NCBI GenBank assembly: GCA_011772595.1
Contig: WVZH01000063.1
Span: 1-19,963, forward strand
Source of the DNA: Anaerolineales bacterium
GTDB lineage: Bacteria; Chloroflexota; Anaerolineae; Anaerolineales; E44-bin32
DNA: 19,963 nucleotides
Reading direction: 5' to 3'
This document shows, one piece after another, positions 7,472-14,804 of this stretch (the first letter of the stretch is position 1; each line of letters begins with the position of its first letter). Both the position numbers and the translations under genes were made by a program. The notes under the pieces were generated by a model, which was not told where the DNA came from, searched no databases, and worked only from the letters and a program-made list of their open reading frames with translations.

Positions 7472-8806
7472 ATGAGACGATCGGCGTGGCGATTTCTCTT
7501 TATTTCAGCCGATATTCGCAACAGGTTGCTAATTAGCCTGATCATATTGATGATCTATAGGCTAGTGGCTCACGTTCCCGTCCCGGGAGTCAATCGTGAG
7601 GCCATCGCTGGTGTTCTCGCCGGTTCTGGTCAGACATTGTTTGGCCTGTTAGACCTGCTCTCAGGCGGCACGGTCTCCAATTTTTCTGTCCTGGCGATGG
7701 GGGTTTATCCCTACATCACGGCGCAGATTATCCTTCAGTTGTTGACCCCGATCATTCCGGCGCTTCAACAACGCATGGAGGATGATCCTCGCGAGGCCAG
7801 GAAATGGCAGGAGAAGTGGACCTATTATCTCGCAGTGCCAATGGCCGCGTTGAATGCAATCGGTCAGATCCGACTCTTCCAGCAATACGCCATAGGGACC
7901 CCCGGCGGTGTTTTAAACTACCCGCTCGGCCCCAACCTACAGACGCTGACGACAGTGATCACCATGACCGCTGGAACCATGTTTGCAATATGGATGGGTG
8001 AATTGATCTCGGAGTACGGCGTTCGTAACCAAGGGTTATCCCTAATCATCTTCGCAGGTATCGTGTCGCGAGTGCCTACCAACCTGGGTCGATTGCTTGT
8101 CGATGAGCAGAATCGCGTCCCGATGTTGGCTTTTATCATCTTCATCATGGTGCTCACCATCTTCGCTATCGTTTATGTGCAGGAAGGGCGACGTAACGTT
8201 CCGGTGATGTATCCCGGTCGCCGAGTCGGTAACAGAATGTCCATGCCGGTAAAGGGAACATTGCCTCTGATGGTAAATATGGCAGGGATGATCCCTCTCA
8301 TCTTTGCGCAGTCGCTTCTGACGTTTCCTGCGGTGGTCGCGCAGTTCATCATCGGATCCGACAACCCGACAGTGAATAGCATTGCGGTGTGGTTGCAGAA
8401 TACCTTTGGTGGTATTAGCAATACGTATTGGATTCTTTACTTTCTGTTTGTTGTCGTCTTCACCTTTTTCTACACGGATGTAGTTTTTTCACAGCAGAAC
8501 TATGGCGAGAATCTGAAACGTGCCGGCGCACAAGTGCCAGGTGTGACGAAAGGTGCGGCGACGCAACGATACCTGACCCGCGTGCTCCGTCGCATCACGT
8601 TACCTGGGGCACTATTCCTCGGCATTGTAGCAGTCATGCCATTCCTGGTTGGGCTTATCTGGCCGGTAGGTGGCAGCAACACAGGACTACTGTTGGTCTC
8701 GTCATCCGGTTTGCTGATCGTGGTTGGTGTTATTCGTGATCTCTACCGGTCGATCGAAGCTGAACTCAAACTGCGTGGCTACGACGCGGCGTTGTTGGTA
8801 CGTTAG
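7472..8806 (+). CDS. secY: Protein translocase subunit SecY
   Basis: SecY forms the membrane channel through which SecA- or ribosome-delivered proteins are exported or inserted. The 444 residues show about ten hydrophobic segments, near 18-38, 70-92, 117-136, 155-177, 186-206, 216-237, 265-292, 318-338, 376-396 and 404-422. The plug region LFGLLDLLSGG is at about 56 to 66. The cytosolic loop 6 region contains RRNVPVMYPGRRVGNR (about 240-255). The C-terminus has YRSIEAELKLRGYDAAL, a typical ending. The ATG has TTAGGAGG upstream. It is the last gene of the classic spc block before map; adk, which often follows secY, is not present. Length is normal (443 in E. coli). Confidence 0.98.
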   Translation: MRRSAWRFLFISADIRNRLLISLIILMIYRLVAHVPVPGVNREAIAGVLAGSGQTLFGLLDLLSGGTVSNFSVLAMGVYPYITAQIILQLLTPIIPALQQRMEDDPREARKWQEKWTYYLAVPMAALNAIGQIRLFQQYAIGTPGGVLNYPLGPNLQTLTTVITMTAGTMFAIWMGELISEYGVRNQGLSLIIFAGIVSRVPTNLGRLLVDEQNRVPMLAFIIFIMVLTIFAIVYVQEGRRNVPVMYPGRRVGNRMSMPVKGTLPLMVNMAGMIPLIFAQSLLTFPAVVAQFIIGSDNPTVNSIAVWLQNTFGGISNTYWILYFLFVVVFTFFYTDVVFSQQNYGENLKRAGAQVPGVTKGAATQRYLTRVLRRITLPGALFLGIVAVMPFLVGLIWPVGGSNTGLLLVSSSGLLIVVGVIRDLYRSIEAELKLRGYDAALLVR

Positions 8807-8833
8807 TCTTTCTTGAACGTAGGAGTGGGGTAG

Positions 8834-9685
8834 ATGGGTAGGCGTCCGGGGGTGGTGATCAAGAGCGAACGTGAGTTAGCCCTCATGCGTGAAGCAGGAC
8901 AGGTGAATGCGCGTGCCTTAGCGGCAGCCGTCTCGATCGTCCGCCCTGGGATCACGACGAAGGACCTGGACTCAGCGGCTGCTGAAGTTTTGCGAACGCA
9001 TGGCGCAGAGCCAGCATTTGTAGGTGTCCAAATGCACGGGGCGGATCCATACCCAGCGGTAACGACAATCTCCGTGAACGATGAGTTGGTCCACGGGATT
9101 CCGGGTAAGCGGAGACTGAAGAGCGGAGATATCGTCAGTATTGATTGTGGTTCGATTGTGGAGGGTTTCGTCGCCGACTCAGCGCTGACTGTTGGTGTGG
9201 GAGAGATCTCAGAGCAAGCCCAGAAGCTGATTGACGTCACACTCGAATCGCTTTACATCGGGATTGCAAAGTTGGTTGAAGGCAATCGAACAGGGGACGT
9301 CTCGGCAGCCATTCAGGAATACGTTGAACGGAATGGCTTCAATGTCGTGCGGGAATATACCAGTCATGGCGTGGGACGGAGTATGCACGAGGATCCCCAG
9401 GTACCGAATTTCGGTCGTGCAGGTCATGGGCTACCGCTCAAATCTGGTATGACTATCGCGCTGGAGCCCATGGTGTTGGCTGGCAGTCCCGAGACCAGAG
9501 TGCTAGAAGATCGATGGACGGTGTGCTCGCGAGACGGTCACCTGACGGCGCACTTCGAGCACAGTGTCGCCATCACCGTGTACGGTCCGAAGATTCTCAC
9601 CGCTCTGGATGGTGATCTGGACGAATTGGGCTTGGCAAGGTATAATCGATACTTTGCTGGTCAACAGAGTACAGTGACCGGTTGA
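8834..9685 (+). CDS. map: Methionine aminopeptidase, type I
   Basis: This enzyme removes the initiator methionine from nascent proteins after deformylation. The five metal ligands of the pita-bread fold are all visible: D104 in SIDCG, D115 in FVADSALT, H178 in YTSHGVGR, E211 in IALEPM and E242 in HFEHSVAIT. The conserved H87 is in [11 protein letters not shown]. The protein has 283 residues against about 264 in E. coli; the extra length is a C-terminal tail after [10 protein letters not shown]. It has no N-terminal zinc-finger extension, so it is type Ia-like. The ATG follows GTAGGAGTGGGG. It is placed between secY and rpmJ, in common with many bacteria, but infA is missing from the usual map-infA-rpmJ order. 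Confidence 0.97.
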   Translation: MGRRPGVVIKSERELALMREAGQVNARALAAAVSIVRPGITTKDLDSAAAEVLRTHGAEPAFVGVQMHGADPYPAVTTISVNDELVHGIPGKRRLKSGDIVSIDCGSIVEGFVADSALTVGVGEISEQAQKLIDVTLESLYIGIAKLVEGNRTGDVSAAIQEYVERNGFNVVREYTSHGVGRSMHEDPQVPNFGRAGHGLPLKSGMTIALEPMVLAGSPETRVLEDRWTVCSRDGHLTAHFEHSVAITVYGPKILTALDGDLDELGLARYNRYFAGQQSTVTG

Positions 9686-9699
9686 AGGAGCGATCGAGT

Positions 9700-9813
9700 A
9701 TGAAAGTTTCCGCTTCTGTACGTAAGCGTTGTCCGAAATGTAAGATTGTGCGTCGGCGTGGCAAAGTGTACGTAATTTGTGAGAATCCTCGCCATAAGCA
9801 GCGACAAGGATAG
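9700..9813 (+). CDS. rpmJ: 50S ribosomal protein L36, zinc-binding type
   Basis: L36 is the smallest large-subunit protein and stabilises 23S rRNA near the factor-binding region. Translation from the ATG at 9700 gives 37 residues, starting [20 protein letters not shown] and ending [10 protein letters not shown]. The zinc ligands C11, C14, C27 and H32 are present. The length matches the family (37 to 38). GAAGGAG at about 9684-9690 is the ribosome-binding site. The gene stands 14 nt after map and 4 nt before rpsM, leaving no room for infA. Confidence 0.97.
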   Translation: MKVSASVRKRCPKCKIVRRRGKVYVICENPRHKQRQG

Positions 9814-9817
9814 ACAG

Positions 9818-10207
9818 ATGGCACGACTAGAAGGTGTCGACCTACCGCGTGAAAAACGAATTGCGATCGGACTGACCTACATTCACGGCATCGGCCGAAG
9901 CACGGCGCAAAAGGCGCTGGTTGCAACGGGCGTTCATCCGTCGACCAAAGTACGTGATCTCACGGAAGAGGAGATCACTGCGTTGCGAGATTACATCACT
10001 CAGAATGTTGCGGTGGAGGGTGATTTGCGGCGTGAGGTGCAGATGAACATCAAGCGCCTCGTGGAGATTGGCTGTTATCGTGGCTTGCGCCATCGGCGAG
10101 GGTTGCCGGTGCGCGGTCAAAGGACGCGTACAAACGCACGCACTCGGAAAGGTCCCAAAAAAACTGTCGCCGGACGTGGGCGACGGCGCGGTGCGAAGAA
10201 GAAGTAA
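9818..10207 (+). CDS. rpsM: 30S ribosomal protein S13
   Basis: S13 on the small-subunit head contacts P-site tRNA and forms bridges to L5. The 129-residue product starts [20 protein letters not shown], followed by the helix-two-turn-helix motif [14 protein letters not shown] at about residues 21 to 34. The C-terminal signature is [19 protein letters not shown], with the basic tail GRRRGAKKK. The frame is open for 13 codons upstream, into rpmJ, but the family start matches the ATG at 9818, and AAGGATAG lies just before it. This opens the alpha operon, which continues rpsK-rpsD-rpoA-rplQ. Confidence 0.98.
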   Translation: MARLEGVDLPREKRIAIGLTYIHGIGRSTAQKALVATGVHPSTKVRDLTEEEITALRDYITQNVAVEGDLRREVQMNIKRLVEIGCYRGLRHRRGLPVRGQRTRTNARTRKGPKKTVAGRGRRRGAKKK

Positions 10208-10227
10208 ATCTGAGAAAGATATAAGTC

Positions 10228-10286
10228 GTATTCCGGCTAGGCCTAGGGATCCTTCCACCCTCGCGGCGGCCTAATACCTGGAATAC
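10228..10286 (+). promoter_or_regulatory. Nested three-tier stem-loop in rpsM-rpsK gap
   Basis: Within the 127-nt gap, GTATTCC (10228-10234) pairs exactly with GGAATAC (10280-10286). Inside it TAGGCC (10238-10243) pairs with GGCCTA (10268-10273), and inside that AGGG (10245-10248) pairs with CCCT (10258-10261) around a 9-nt loop. That is 17 nested base pairs in one element, about 30 nt before the rpsK ribosome-binding site. It is best read as a structured leader RNA for rpsK, perhaps autoregulatory. There is no T-run, so it is not an intrinsic terminator. No known r-protein leader family is recognised by eye. Confidence 0.45.
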
Positions 10287-10334
10287 ATCGGGAATTTGCG
10301 ATTACGAACCAGTAGAAAGGAAAGTCAAGAGCGC

Positions 10335-10736
10335 ATGGGACGAAAACGGCAAAGCGGTAAGCGGGCTAGCTCCCGCAAAGCCAAGCGAACGTTGTCGCAT
10401 GGTCGAGCACACATCCATGCAACCTTCAATAACACCATCGTGACGATTGCCGACCAGCAAGGAAACGTCGTGATTTGGGCCAGCGCTGGATCGAGTGGCT
10501 TTCGAGGTTCTCGAAAGAGCACGCCCTACGCCGCTCGGCTCGCAGCTCAGAAAGCGATCGATGAAGCACGTGATCTGGGCTTGCAAGAAGTGGACATTAT
10601 GGTCAAGGGCCCAGGTCCTGGCCGAGAAGCTGCGATCCGGGCGATCCAGGGCTCGGAGGTCAAGGTACGCTCGATCAGCGATGTGACACCGATCCCGCAC
10701 AACGGCTGCCGACCGCCGAAAAAGCGCCGAGTTTAA
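10335..10736 (+). CDS. rpsK: 30S ribosomal protein S11
   Basis: S11 lies on the platform of the small subunit at the mRNA exit, next to S7 and S18. The 133-residue product has the typical core [21 protein letters not shown]. The conserved [21 protein letters not shown] block follows in adjacent parts, then [22 protein letters not shown] [18 protein letters not shown] and the C-terminal signature [16 protein letters not shown]. The open frame reaches back to a TTG at 10296, but the basic N-terminus [19 protein letters not shown] beginning at 10335 is the likelier start, with AGAAAGGAAAG upstream. A 172-nt gap follows before rpsD. Confidence 0.97.
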   Translation: MGRKRQSGKRASSRKAKRTLSHGRAHIHATFNNTIVTIADQQGNVVIWASAGSSGFRGSRKSTPYAARLAAQKAIDEARDLGLQEVDIMVKGPGPGREAAIRAIQGSEVKVRSISDVTPIPHNGCRPPKKRRV

Positions 10737-10750
10737 GTGCCGTCTCGCCC

Positions 10751-10834
10751 CGTCCTGCAGGACCAGATACCGAACTGAACTCGTTGGGCCTGGTAAACGA
10801 AAGGGCAAAGCGGATTCAATCATGATGCAGGACG
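10751..10834 (+). promoter_or_regulatory. Possible switching leader upstream of rpsD
   Basis: In the 172-nt rpsK-rpsD gap, GTCCTGCAGGAC (10752-10763) is a perfect 12-base palindrome able to form a local hairpin. Its left half with one more base, CGTCCTGCA (10751-10759), is also an exact 9-base complement of TGCAGGACG (10826-10834). The flanks CGCCC (10746-10750) and GGGCG (10841-10845) can extend that long-range stem. The two foldings exclude each other, as in regulated leaders. The element is 75 nt before the rpsD ATG. S4 binding is a plausible guess, not something the sequence proves. Confidence 0.35.
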
Positions 10835-10908
10835 CGACGAGGGCGCCGAGAGAATTTCAACTGCGGGACGTCATGACTCGCTGGTGGAATCATCAATGGA
10901 AGGATTGA

Positions 10909-11547
10909 ATGGCAAAGTACATCGGACCAGTTTGTAAATTGTGTCGCCGGGAAGGTGAAAAACTCTTTCTCAAAGGACAACGTTGCTTTACACCTAAATG
11001 CTCCTTTGAGCGCAGGAGCTACCCGCCCGGCGAACACGGACGTGATTATCAGTTTCGCCGTCGCCGAGTATCGGATTATAGCCGGCAATTGCGTGAGAAG
11101 CAGAAGACACGACGAATATACGGCGTCACGGAGCGACAGTTTAGACGCTATTTTCGTACAGCAGTCAAGAAGCGGGGTCTCACGGGTGAGAACTTGTTGC
11201 AGATGTTGGAACGACGACTTGATAACGTCGTCTACAGGCTGGGTTATGCCGAGAATAGAGCTCAGGCGCGGCACTTGGTAACCCACGGTCACTTCAACGT
11301 CAATGGTCGCCGTACCGATATCCCGTCAATGCTCATCCGACCTGGAGACGAGATCGAAGTTCGTGAGGGATCAAGGAAGCGGACATACTTTAAAGAATTA
11401 CCAGCCAGCGCTGAAGGGCGCACCATCCCGCGTTGGTTGGAGCGAGACGTTCAAGAGCTAAATGGCAAGATGCTACAATTGCCCGAACGTCGCGATGTTG
11501 ACATGACCTTGGACGAAACCCTGATCGTTGAGTACTATTCCCGATAG
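10909..11547 (+). CDS. rpsD: 30S ribosomal protein S4, zinc-binding type
   Basis: S4 nucleates 16S rRNA folding and in several bacteria represses its own operon. The 212 residues start [16 protein letters not shown], and four cysteines form a zinc site: C9, C12, C26 and C31. This cysteine form is common outside the Gammaproteobacteria. The S4 RNA-binding domain spans about residues 95 to 160, with [21 protein letters not shown] followed by [21 protein letters not shown] in two adjoining parts. The C-terminus [12 protein letters not shown] is typical. The ATG follows GGAAGGATTGA. The last codon of a 28-residue open frame (10822-10908) ends exactly at this ATG. Confidence 0.98.
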   Translation: MAKYIGPVCKLCRREGEKLFLKGQRCFTPKCSFERRSYPPGEHGRDYQFRRRRVSDYSRQLREKQKTRRIYGVTERQFRRYFRTAVKKRGLTGENLLQMLERRLDNVVYRLGYAENRAQARHLVTHGHFNVNGRRTDIPSMLIRPGDEIEVREGSRKRTYFKELPASAEGRTIPRWLERDVQELNGKMLQLPERRDVDMTLDETLIVEYYSR

Positions 11548-11611
11548 TACCGCGCCCAGGAATTTGTCCAAGCCGGATTATAGAGAAATCGATTATGGAT
11601 TTGAAAACCTG

Positions 11612-11662
11612 CGCGAAGAAAGGCTAGCGCAAGTTTCGCGGACACTGCCGTAAGGCCGTGTT
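11612..11662 (+). promoter_or_regulatory. Tandem hairpins before rpoA, one with GNRA loop
   Basis: CGCGAA (11612-11617) pairs with TTCGCG (11635-11640). The next base begins a second hairpin. There ACAC (11642-11645) pairs with GTGT (11658-11661) and GCC (11647-11649) pairs with GGC (11654-11656), separated by one T/C mismatch and closed by a GTAA loop (11650-11653) of the stable GNRA class. G11641 can also pair with T11662. The GGAGG of rpoA begins 5 nt later. This arrangement suggests an RNA structure that controls rpoA translation or mRNA stability. There is no T-run for termination. Confidence 0.4.
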
Positions 11663-11676
11663 AAGTGGAGGATGAA

Positions 11677-12651
11677 GTGGCTATATCCACCAGCATGGTC
11701 ATGCCGAAGATCGAACGCGAAGCCGTAGCTCGTAATTACGGCAAGTTCGTCATCAGCCCACTTGAGCGTGGGTATGGGATCACGGTCGGTAATGCGTTGC
11801 GTCGCGTGCTTCTTTCCTCTTTAGAGGGTGCTGCGGTGACCTCCATTCGCATCACCGACGTGTCGCACGAATTCTCTGATATCAAAGGTGTTCGTGAAGA
11901 TGTGTTGCAGCTCATGCTCAACATCAAAAAGATAAGGCTTCATCTTCATGATACCGAGGTATCACGCTTGAGGCTGGAGGTTTCGGGTGAGGGTGTGGTG
12001 ACGGCCGCCGACATCATCGCGCCCGCCGAAGTGGAGATCGTGAATCCCGAGTTGTATCTCTTTACCGTGGATGACGACAAAGCGCATCTCGAGATCGAAA
12101 TGAATACTCAGCAAGGTCGGGGTTATTCGCCAGCGGACGAGCGTGAGCGTCTGCCGATCGGTGAATTACCGACCGACGCCATTTTCAGCCCGGTGCGTAG
12201 AGTTAATTACGAAGTAGGTCGGGCGCGCGTCGGGCAAGACACAAGTTTCGATCGACTGATCCTCGAGATATGGACGGACGGTACGGTGAAGCCGGAGGAA
12301 GCGCTCAGTACTAGCGCACAAATCATGATGGCTCACCTGCGTGACATCGCCGGCGTGACCGAAGAAAGCTTGATGATGGCCGCGATCGAAGAGGAAGAAC
12401 CCCGTTTGGCGAGCGAGGTATACGAAACGCCGATCGAAAATCTGGATCTGTCAGTGCGGGTGTTCAATTCCCTTAAGCGCACGGGGATCACAAATGTTGG
12501 TGAGATCCTTGATATGCTCGAACGCGGTTCCGACGCCATGCTTTCGATACGGAATTTCGGGGAGAAGAGTCTTCAGGAACTTAAAGAACGACTGGAAGAA
12601 AAGGGGTACCTCGAAAACGAGACGGGTGAGGAAGAGCCTGTGGCGGAGTGA
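11677..12651 (+). CDS. rpoA: RNA polymerase alpha subunit
   Basis: Alpha dimerises to start RNA polymerase assembly and its C-terminal domain binds promoter UP elements and activators. The N-terminal domain has FVISPLERGYGITVGNALRRV and LLSSLEGAAVTSIRI, then the acidic segments typical of the family. The C-terminal domain covers the last ~70 residues. Aligned with E. coli, the DNA-contact residues R265, N268, G296, K298, S299 and E302 are all kept (in LSVRVFNSLKR and RNFGEKSLQEL); C269 is serine. I choose the GTG at 11677 (324 residues), because GGAGG at 11667-11671 is 5 nt before it. An in-frame GTG at 11665 would lie across that ribosome-binding site. rplQ follows after 7 nt. Confidence 0.97.
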   Translation: MAISTSMVMPKIEREAVARNYGKFVISPLERGYGITVGNALRRVLLSSLEGAAVTSIRITDVSHEFSDIKGVREDVLQLMLNIKKIRLHLHDTEVSRLRLEVSGEGVVTAADIIAPAEVEIVNPELYLFTVDDDKAHLEIEMNTQQGRGYSPADERERLPIGELPTDAIFSPVRRVNYEVGRARVGQDTSFDRLILEIWTDGTVKPEEALSTSAQIMMAHLRDIAGVTEESLMMAAIEEEEPRLASEVYETPIENLDLSVRVFNSLKRTGITNVGEILDMLERGSDAMLSIRNFGEKSLQELKERLEEKGYLENETGEEEPVAE

Positions 12652-12658
12652 AGACACG

Positions 12659-13036
12659 ATGAGGCATCGAGTAGCTGGAAAGAGACTTAACCGTTCCATG
12701 GGGCATCGCAAAGCGCTTCGCCGTAATTTGATCACGGAGCTTTTCCGGCACGAGCGCATCCAAACCACGCGTGCCAAGGCCTCCGCGATCCGAAGTGAAG
12801 CCGAAAAGCTGATCACGATCGCGAAACGCGGAAACGCTGCAGGGGAGGCGAAGGTGGTTCAAGCACGAAGGGCTGCGTCCGGGCGTCTCAACGATCCTGA
12901 AATCGTCAAGAAGTTGTTCGACGATATTGCACCACGTTATACGGATCGTCCTGGAGGTTACACCCGAATCCTGAAGTTGGGCCCGCGGCTCGGCGACGCG
13001 GCTGAGATGGCTATCATTGAGTTGGTTGAAGAATAA
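12659..13036 (+). CDS. rplQ: 50S ribosomal protein L17
   Basis: L17 sits near the tunnel exit on the solvent face of the large subunit. The 125 residues start MRHRVAGKRLNRSMGHRKAL, the characteristic opening. RNLITELFRHERIQTTRAKA follows, with VKKLFDDIAPRYTDRPGGYTRI and the C-terminal LGPRLGDAAEMAIIELVEE. Length is normal (127 in E. coli). A longer open frame beginning at 12494 overlaps rpoA and is not homologous; the ATG at 12659, 7 nt after the rpoA stop, is the real start. It ends the alpha-operon block. Confidence 0.98.
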   Translation: MRHRVAGKRLNRSMGHRKALRRNLITELFRHERIQTTRAKASAIRSEAEKLITIAKRGNAAGEAKVVQARRAASGRLNDPEIVKKLFDDIAPRYTDRPGGYTRILKLGPRLGDAAEMAIIELVEE

Positions 13037-13081
13037 GCCGGTCACCTACTGGCTATGGCGAGCGCCATAAGGTGCGCGCCA

Positions 13082-13822
13082 ATGGAAACTTACAAATCGA
13101 TCATCGCCTACGACGGCACAGATTTTCAGGGCTTTCAACGCCAAAAGCCTGGCTTGCGAACCGTTCAAGCAGTCTTGGAAGACGCGCTACGAAGTCTGGA
13201 CTGGAATGAACCCTCAATAAAGGCAGCCGGACGAACGGACGCCGGAGTACATGCTCGCGGTCAAGTGATTGCCTTTCGTTTGGCGTGGAAACATGGTGCT
13301 GCCAGCCTTGTCCAGGCTCTCAACGCAAACCTTCCGTCTGACGTAGCCGTACTTCACACCGAGAGCGTGAGTAGCGATTTTCATCCTCGCCATTCGGCGC
13401 AAAGGAGAAGGTATCGATACTCCTTAATTGTGGCGCCGGTGCGGGATCCGCTCCGTGAACGGTATGCCTGGCGCATCTGGCCGGAGCCTAATCTTGAGGC
13501 GATGCAGGCTGTTGCAGACATCCTGCAAGGACGACACGATTTCGCAGCGTTTGGACGCGCCCCAATTCCCGAAGGCCATACAATGCGGCAGGTCTTTCAT
13601 TCCGTATGGCAACGTGGGGAAGAGGGGATCAGCTTCGAAATTGAGGCCGATGCTTTCCTTTATCGCATGGTTCGCCGGTTAGTTGCTGCGATGCTGGAAG
13701 TCGGAGCAGGCCATACGGGGCTCGAGAACGTTCAAAACCTGCTGGATCAGTCTTCCCTTCGTTGGGAAGGATCCATCGCCGAAGCTCGTGGCCTTTGTTT
13801 GGAAGCGGTGATCTACGAATGA
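13082..13822 (+). CDS. truA: tRNA pseudouridine(38-40) synthase TruA
   Basis: TruA changes uridines 38, 39 and 40 in the tRNA anticodon stem-loop to pseudouridine. The 246-residue product contains IAYDGTDFQGFQRQ at the start, as in the family. The catalytic aspartate D53 is in AAGRTDAGVHARGQV, and the C-terminal part has FLYRMVRRLVAAMLEVGAG. An in-frame ATG at 13055 would add nine residues, but METYKSIIAYDG at 13082 matches the family start and has TAAGGTG about 7 nt upstream. The place between rplQ and rplM-rpsI is shared with many Gram-positive bacteria and relatives, and suggests co-expression with the translation machinery. Confidence 0.96.
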   Translation: METYKSIIAYDGTDFQGFQRQKPGLRTVQAVLEDALRSLDWNEPSIKAAGRTDAGVHARGQVIAFRLAWKHGAASLVQALNANLPSDVAVLHTESVSSDFHPRHSAQRRRYRYSLIVAPVRDPLRERYAWRIWPEPNLEAMQAVADILQGRHDFAAFGRAPIPEGHTMRQVFHSVWQRGEEGISFEIEADAFLYRMVRRLVAAMLEVGAGHTGLENVQNLLDQSSLRWEGSIAEARGLCLEAVIYE

Positions 13823-13849
13823 CCTGGCGGGCGTACAATATGATTGCAT

Positions 13850-13864
13850 CCACGTTTTTCGTGG
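13850..13864 (+). promoter_or_regulatory. Small hairpin upstream of rplM
   Basis: CCACG (13850-13854) and CGTGG (13860-13864) form a 5-bp stem with a five-T loop, 16 nt before the rplM GTG and next to its GGAGAG ribosome-binding site. TACAAT and TATGAT at 13834-13844 look like -10 boxes, but I find no acceptable -35 at the right spacing. L13 leaders are known in some bacteria. I cannot show that this is one. Confidence 0.2.
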
Positions 13865-13880
13865 TTGGAGAGATAACAAC

Positions 13881-14315
13881 GTGCAAAAGACTTACTATCC
13901 AAAACCCGGTGATGTGACCAAGGAATGGTTTGTAGTAGACGCCACGGACCAAAACCTTGGACGCTTGGCGAGTGGAATAGCCCGTGTGCTACTCGGGAAA
14001 GACAAACCTCAATTTACCCCCGGAGTGGACGTTGGCGATTACGTCATTGTCCTCAATGTGGAAAAAATTGCCGTCACGGGCAAGAAGTTGGACGATAAGA
14101 TGTACTACCGCCACTCAGGTTATCCCGGTGGGTTGAAGAAAATCAGCTTGCGTGACCAACTAGCGAAGTTCCCTGATCGCGTCATCAAGGCTGCAGTCTG
14201 GGGAATGCTGCCCCATAACCGTTACGGCCGCAAGATCATGAACAATCTGAAGGTGTATGCTGGATCAAAGCATCCCCATGCAGCACAGAAACCGAAAGCG
14301 CTGAAATTGGGTTGA
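13881..14315 (+). CDS. rplM: 50S ribosomal protein L13
   Basis: L13 is an early-assembling large-subunit protein. The 144 residues include the start YYPKPGDVTKEWFVVDATDQ, then NLGRLASGIARVLLGKDKP. GDYVIVLNVEKIAVTGKKLDDKMYYRHSGYPGG follows in adjoining family blocks. AVWGMLPHNRYGRKIMNNLK comes next, and the ending is VYAGSKHPHAAQKP. Length equals the family norm (142). The start is GTG with GGAGAG about 10 nt upstream. It is paired with rpsI as in nearly all bacteria. Confidence 0.98.
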   Translation: MQKTYYPKPGDVTKEWFVVDATDQNLGRLASGIARVLLGKDKPQFTPGVDVGDYVIVLNVEKIAVTGKKLDDKMYYRHSGYPGGLKKISLRDQLAKFPDRVIKAAVWGMLPHNRYGRKIMNNLKVYAGSKHPHAAQKPKALKLG

Positions 14316-14323
14316 CACACGCT

Positions 14324-14350
14324 GGTCGATCGCTGCGTTAGATCATGACC
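14324..14350 (+). promoter_or_regulatory. Hairpin in rplM-rpsI gap
   Basis: GGTCGATC (14324-14331) can pair with GATC (14341-14344) and GACC (14347-14350), giving an 8-bp stem with a 2-nt bulge and a 9-nt loop. The rpsI ribosome-binding site AAAGGAAGG begins 4 nt after it. It could tune S9 translation, or be chance. Confidence 0.25.
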
Positions 14351-14370
14351 GGTAAAGGAAGGCTAGATTA

Positions 14371-14763
14371 ATGTCCGTACAATACTATGAAGGCATCGGC
14401 CGACGGAAGACCAGCTCCGCACGCGTGCGCATCATAACTGGGAGTGGTCAATTTATGGTCAACGAGAGACCTGCGGAGGAGTATTTTCCCCGTCTGGGCG
14501 ATATGGACCAAATCTTGGGTCCGCTACGTGCGGCCGAACTTGAAGGCAAAGTCGATATTTCTGTCAAGGTGCAAGGTGGTGGAGTCACTGGGCAGACTGG
14601 CGCAATACGCCATGGGTTGGCTCGCGCCTTGCTCAAGATGGATCCGGAGCTTCGTCCGACGATGCGTGCTGGCGGATTCCTCACGCGCGACGCACGCATG
14701 AAAGAACGGAAGAAGCCGGGATTGAAACGAGCCCGCAAGGCGCCGACCTACACCAAGCGTTAG
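14371..14763 (+). CDS. rpsI: 30S ribosomal protein S9
   Basis: S9 is on the small-subunit head; its C-terminal tail reaches the P-site tRNA anticodon stem. The 130 residues are exactly the normal family length. They begin with YYEGIGRRKTSSARVRI and contain GGGVTGQTGAIRHGLARAL. The C-terminal signature LTRDARMKERKKPGLKRARK ends in YTKR, the expected lysine-arginine P-site tail. The ATG follows AAAGGAAGG. It is the last gene of the ribosomal cluster; a 255-nt gap with repeats and a hairpin separates it from mazG. Confidence 0.98.
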   Translation: MSVQYYEGIGRRKTSSARVRIITGSGQFMVNERPAEEYFPRLGDMDQILGPLRAAELEGKVDISVKVQGGGVTGQTGAIRHGLARALLKMDPELRPTMRAGGFLTRDARMKERKKPGLKRARKAPTYTKR

Positions 14764-14804
14764 GCACCGCGTTCAGAGTTTTGTGAACTTCAGCTAAGGG
14801 CAGG

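Noticed and set aside
10302..10823. 173-codon open frame on the minus strand opposite rpsK
   Set aside because: It mirrors a certain ribosomal gene, its product has no family features, and the cluster is otherwise all on the plus strand.
12494..12658. 55-codon upstream extension of rplQ
   Set aside because: It overlaps rpoA in another frame; L17 homology begins at the ATG at 12659.
13795..13844. Promoter with TACAAT or TATGAT before rplM
   Set aside because: No -35 element with suitable sequence at 16 to 18 nt; not strong enough to list as a promoter.
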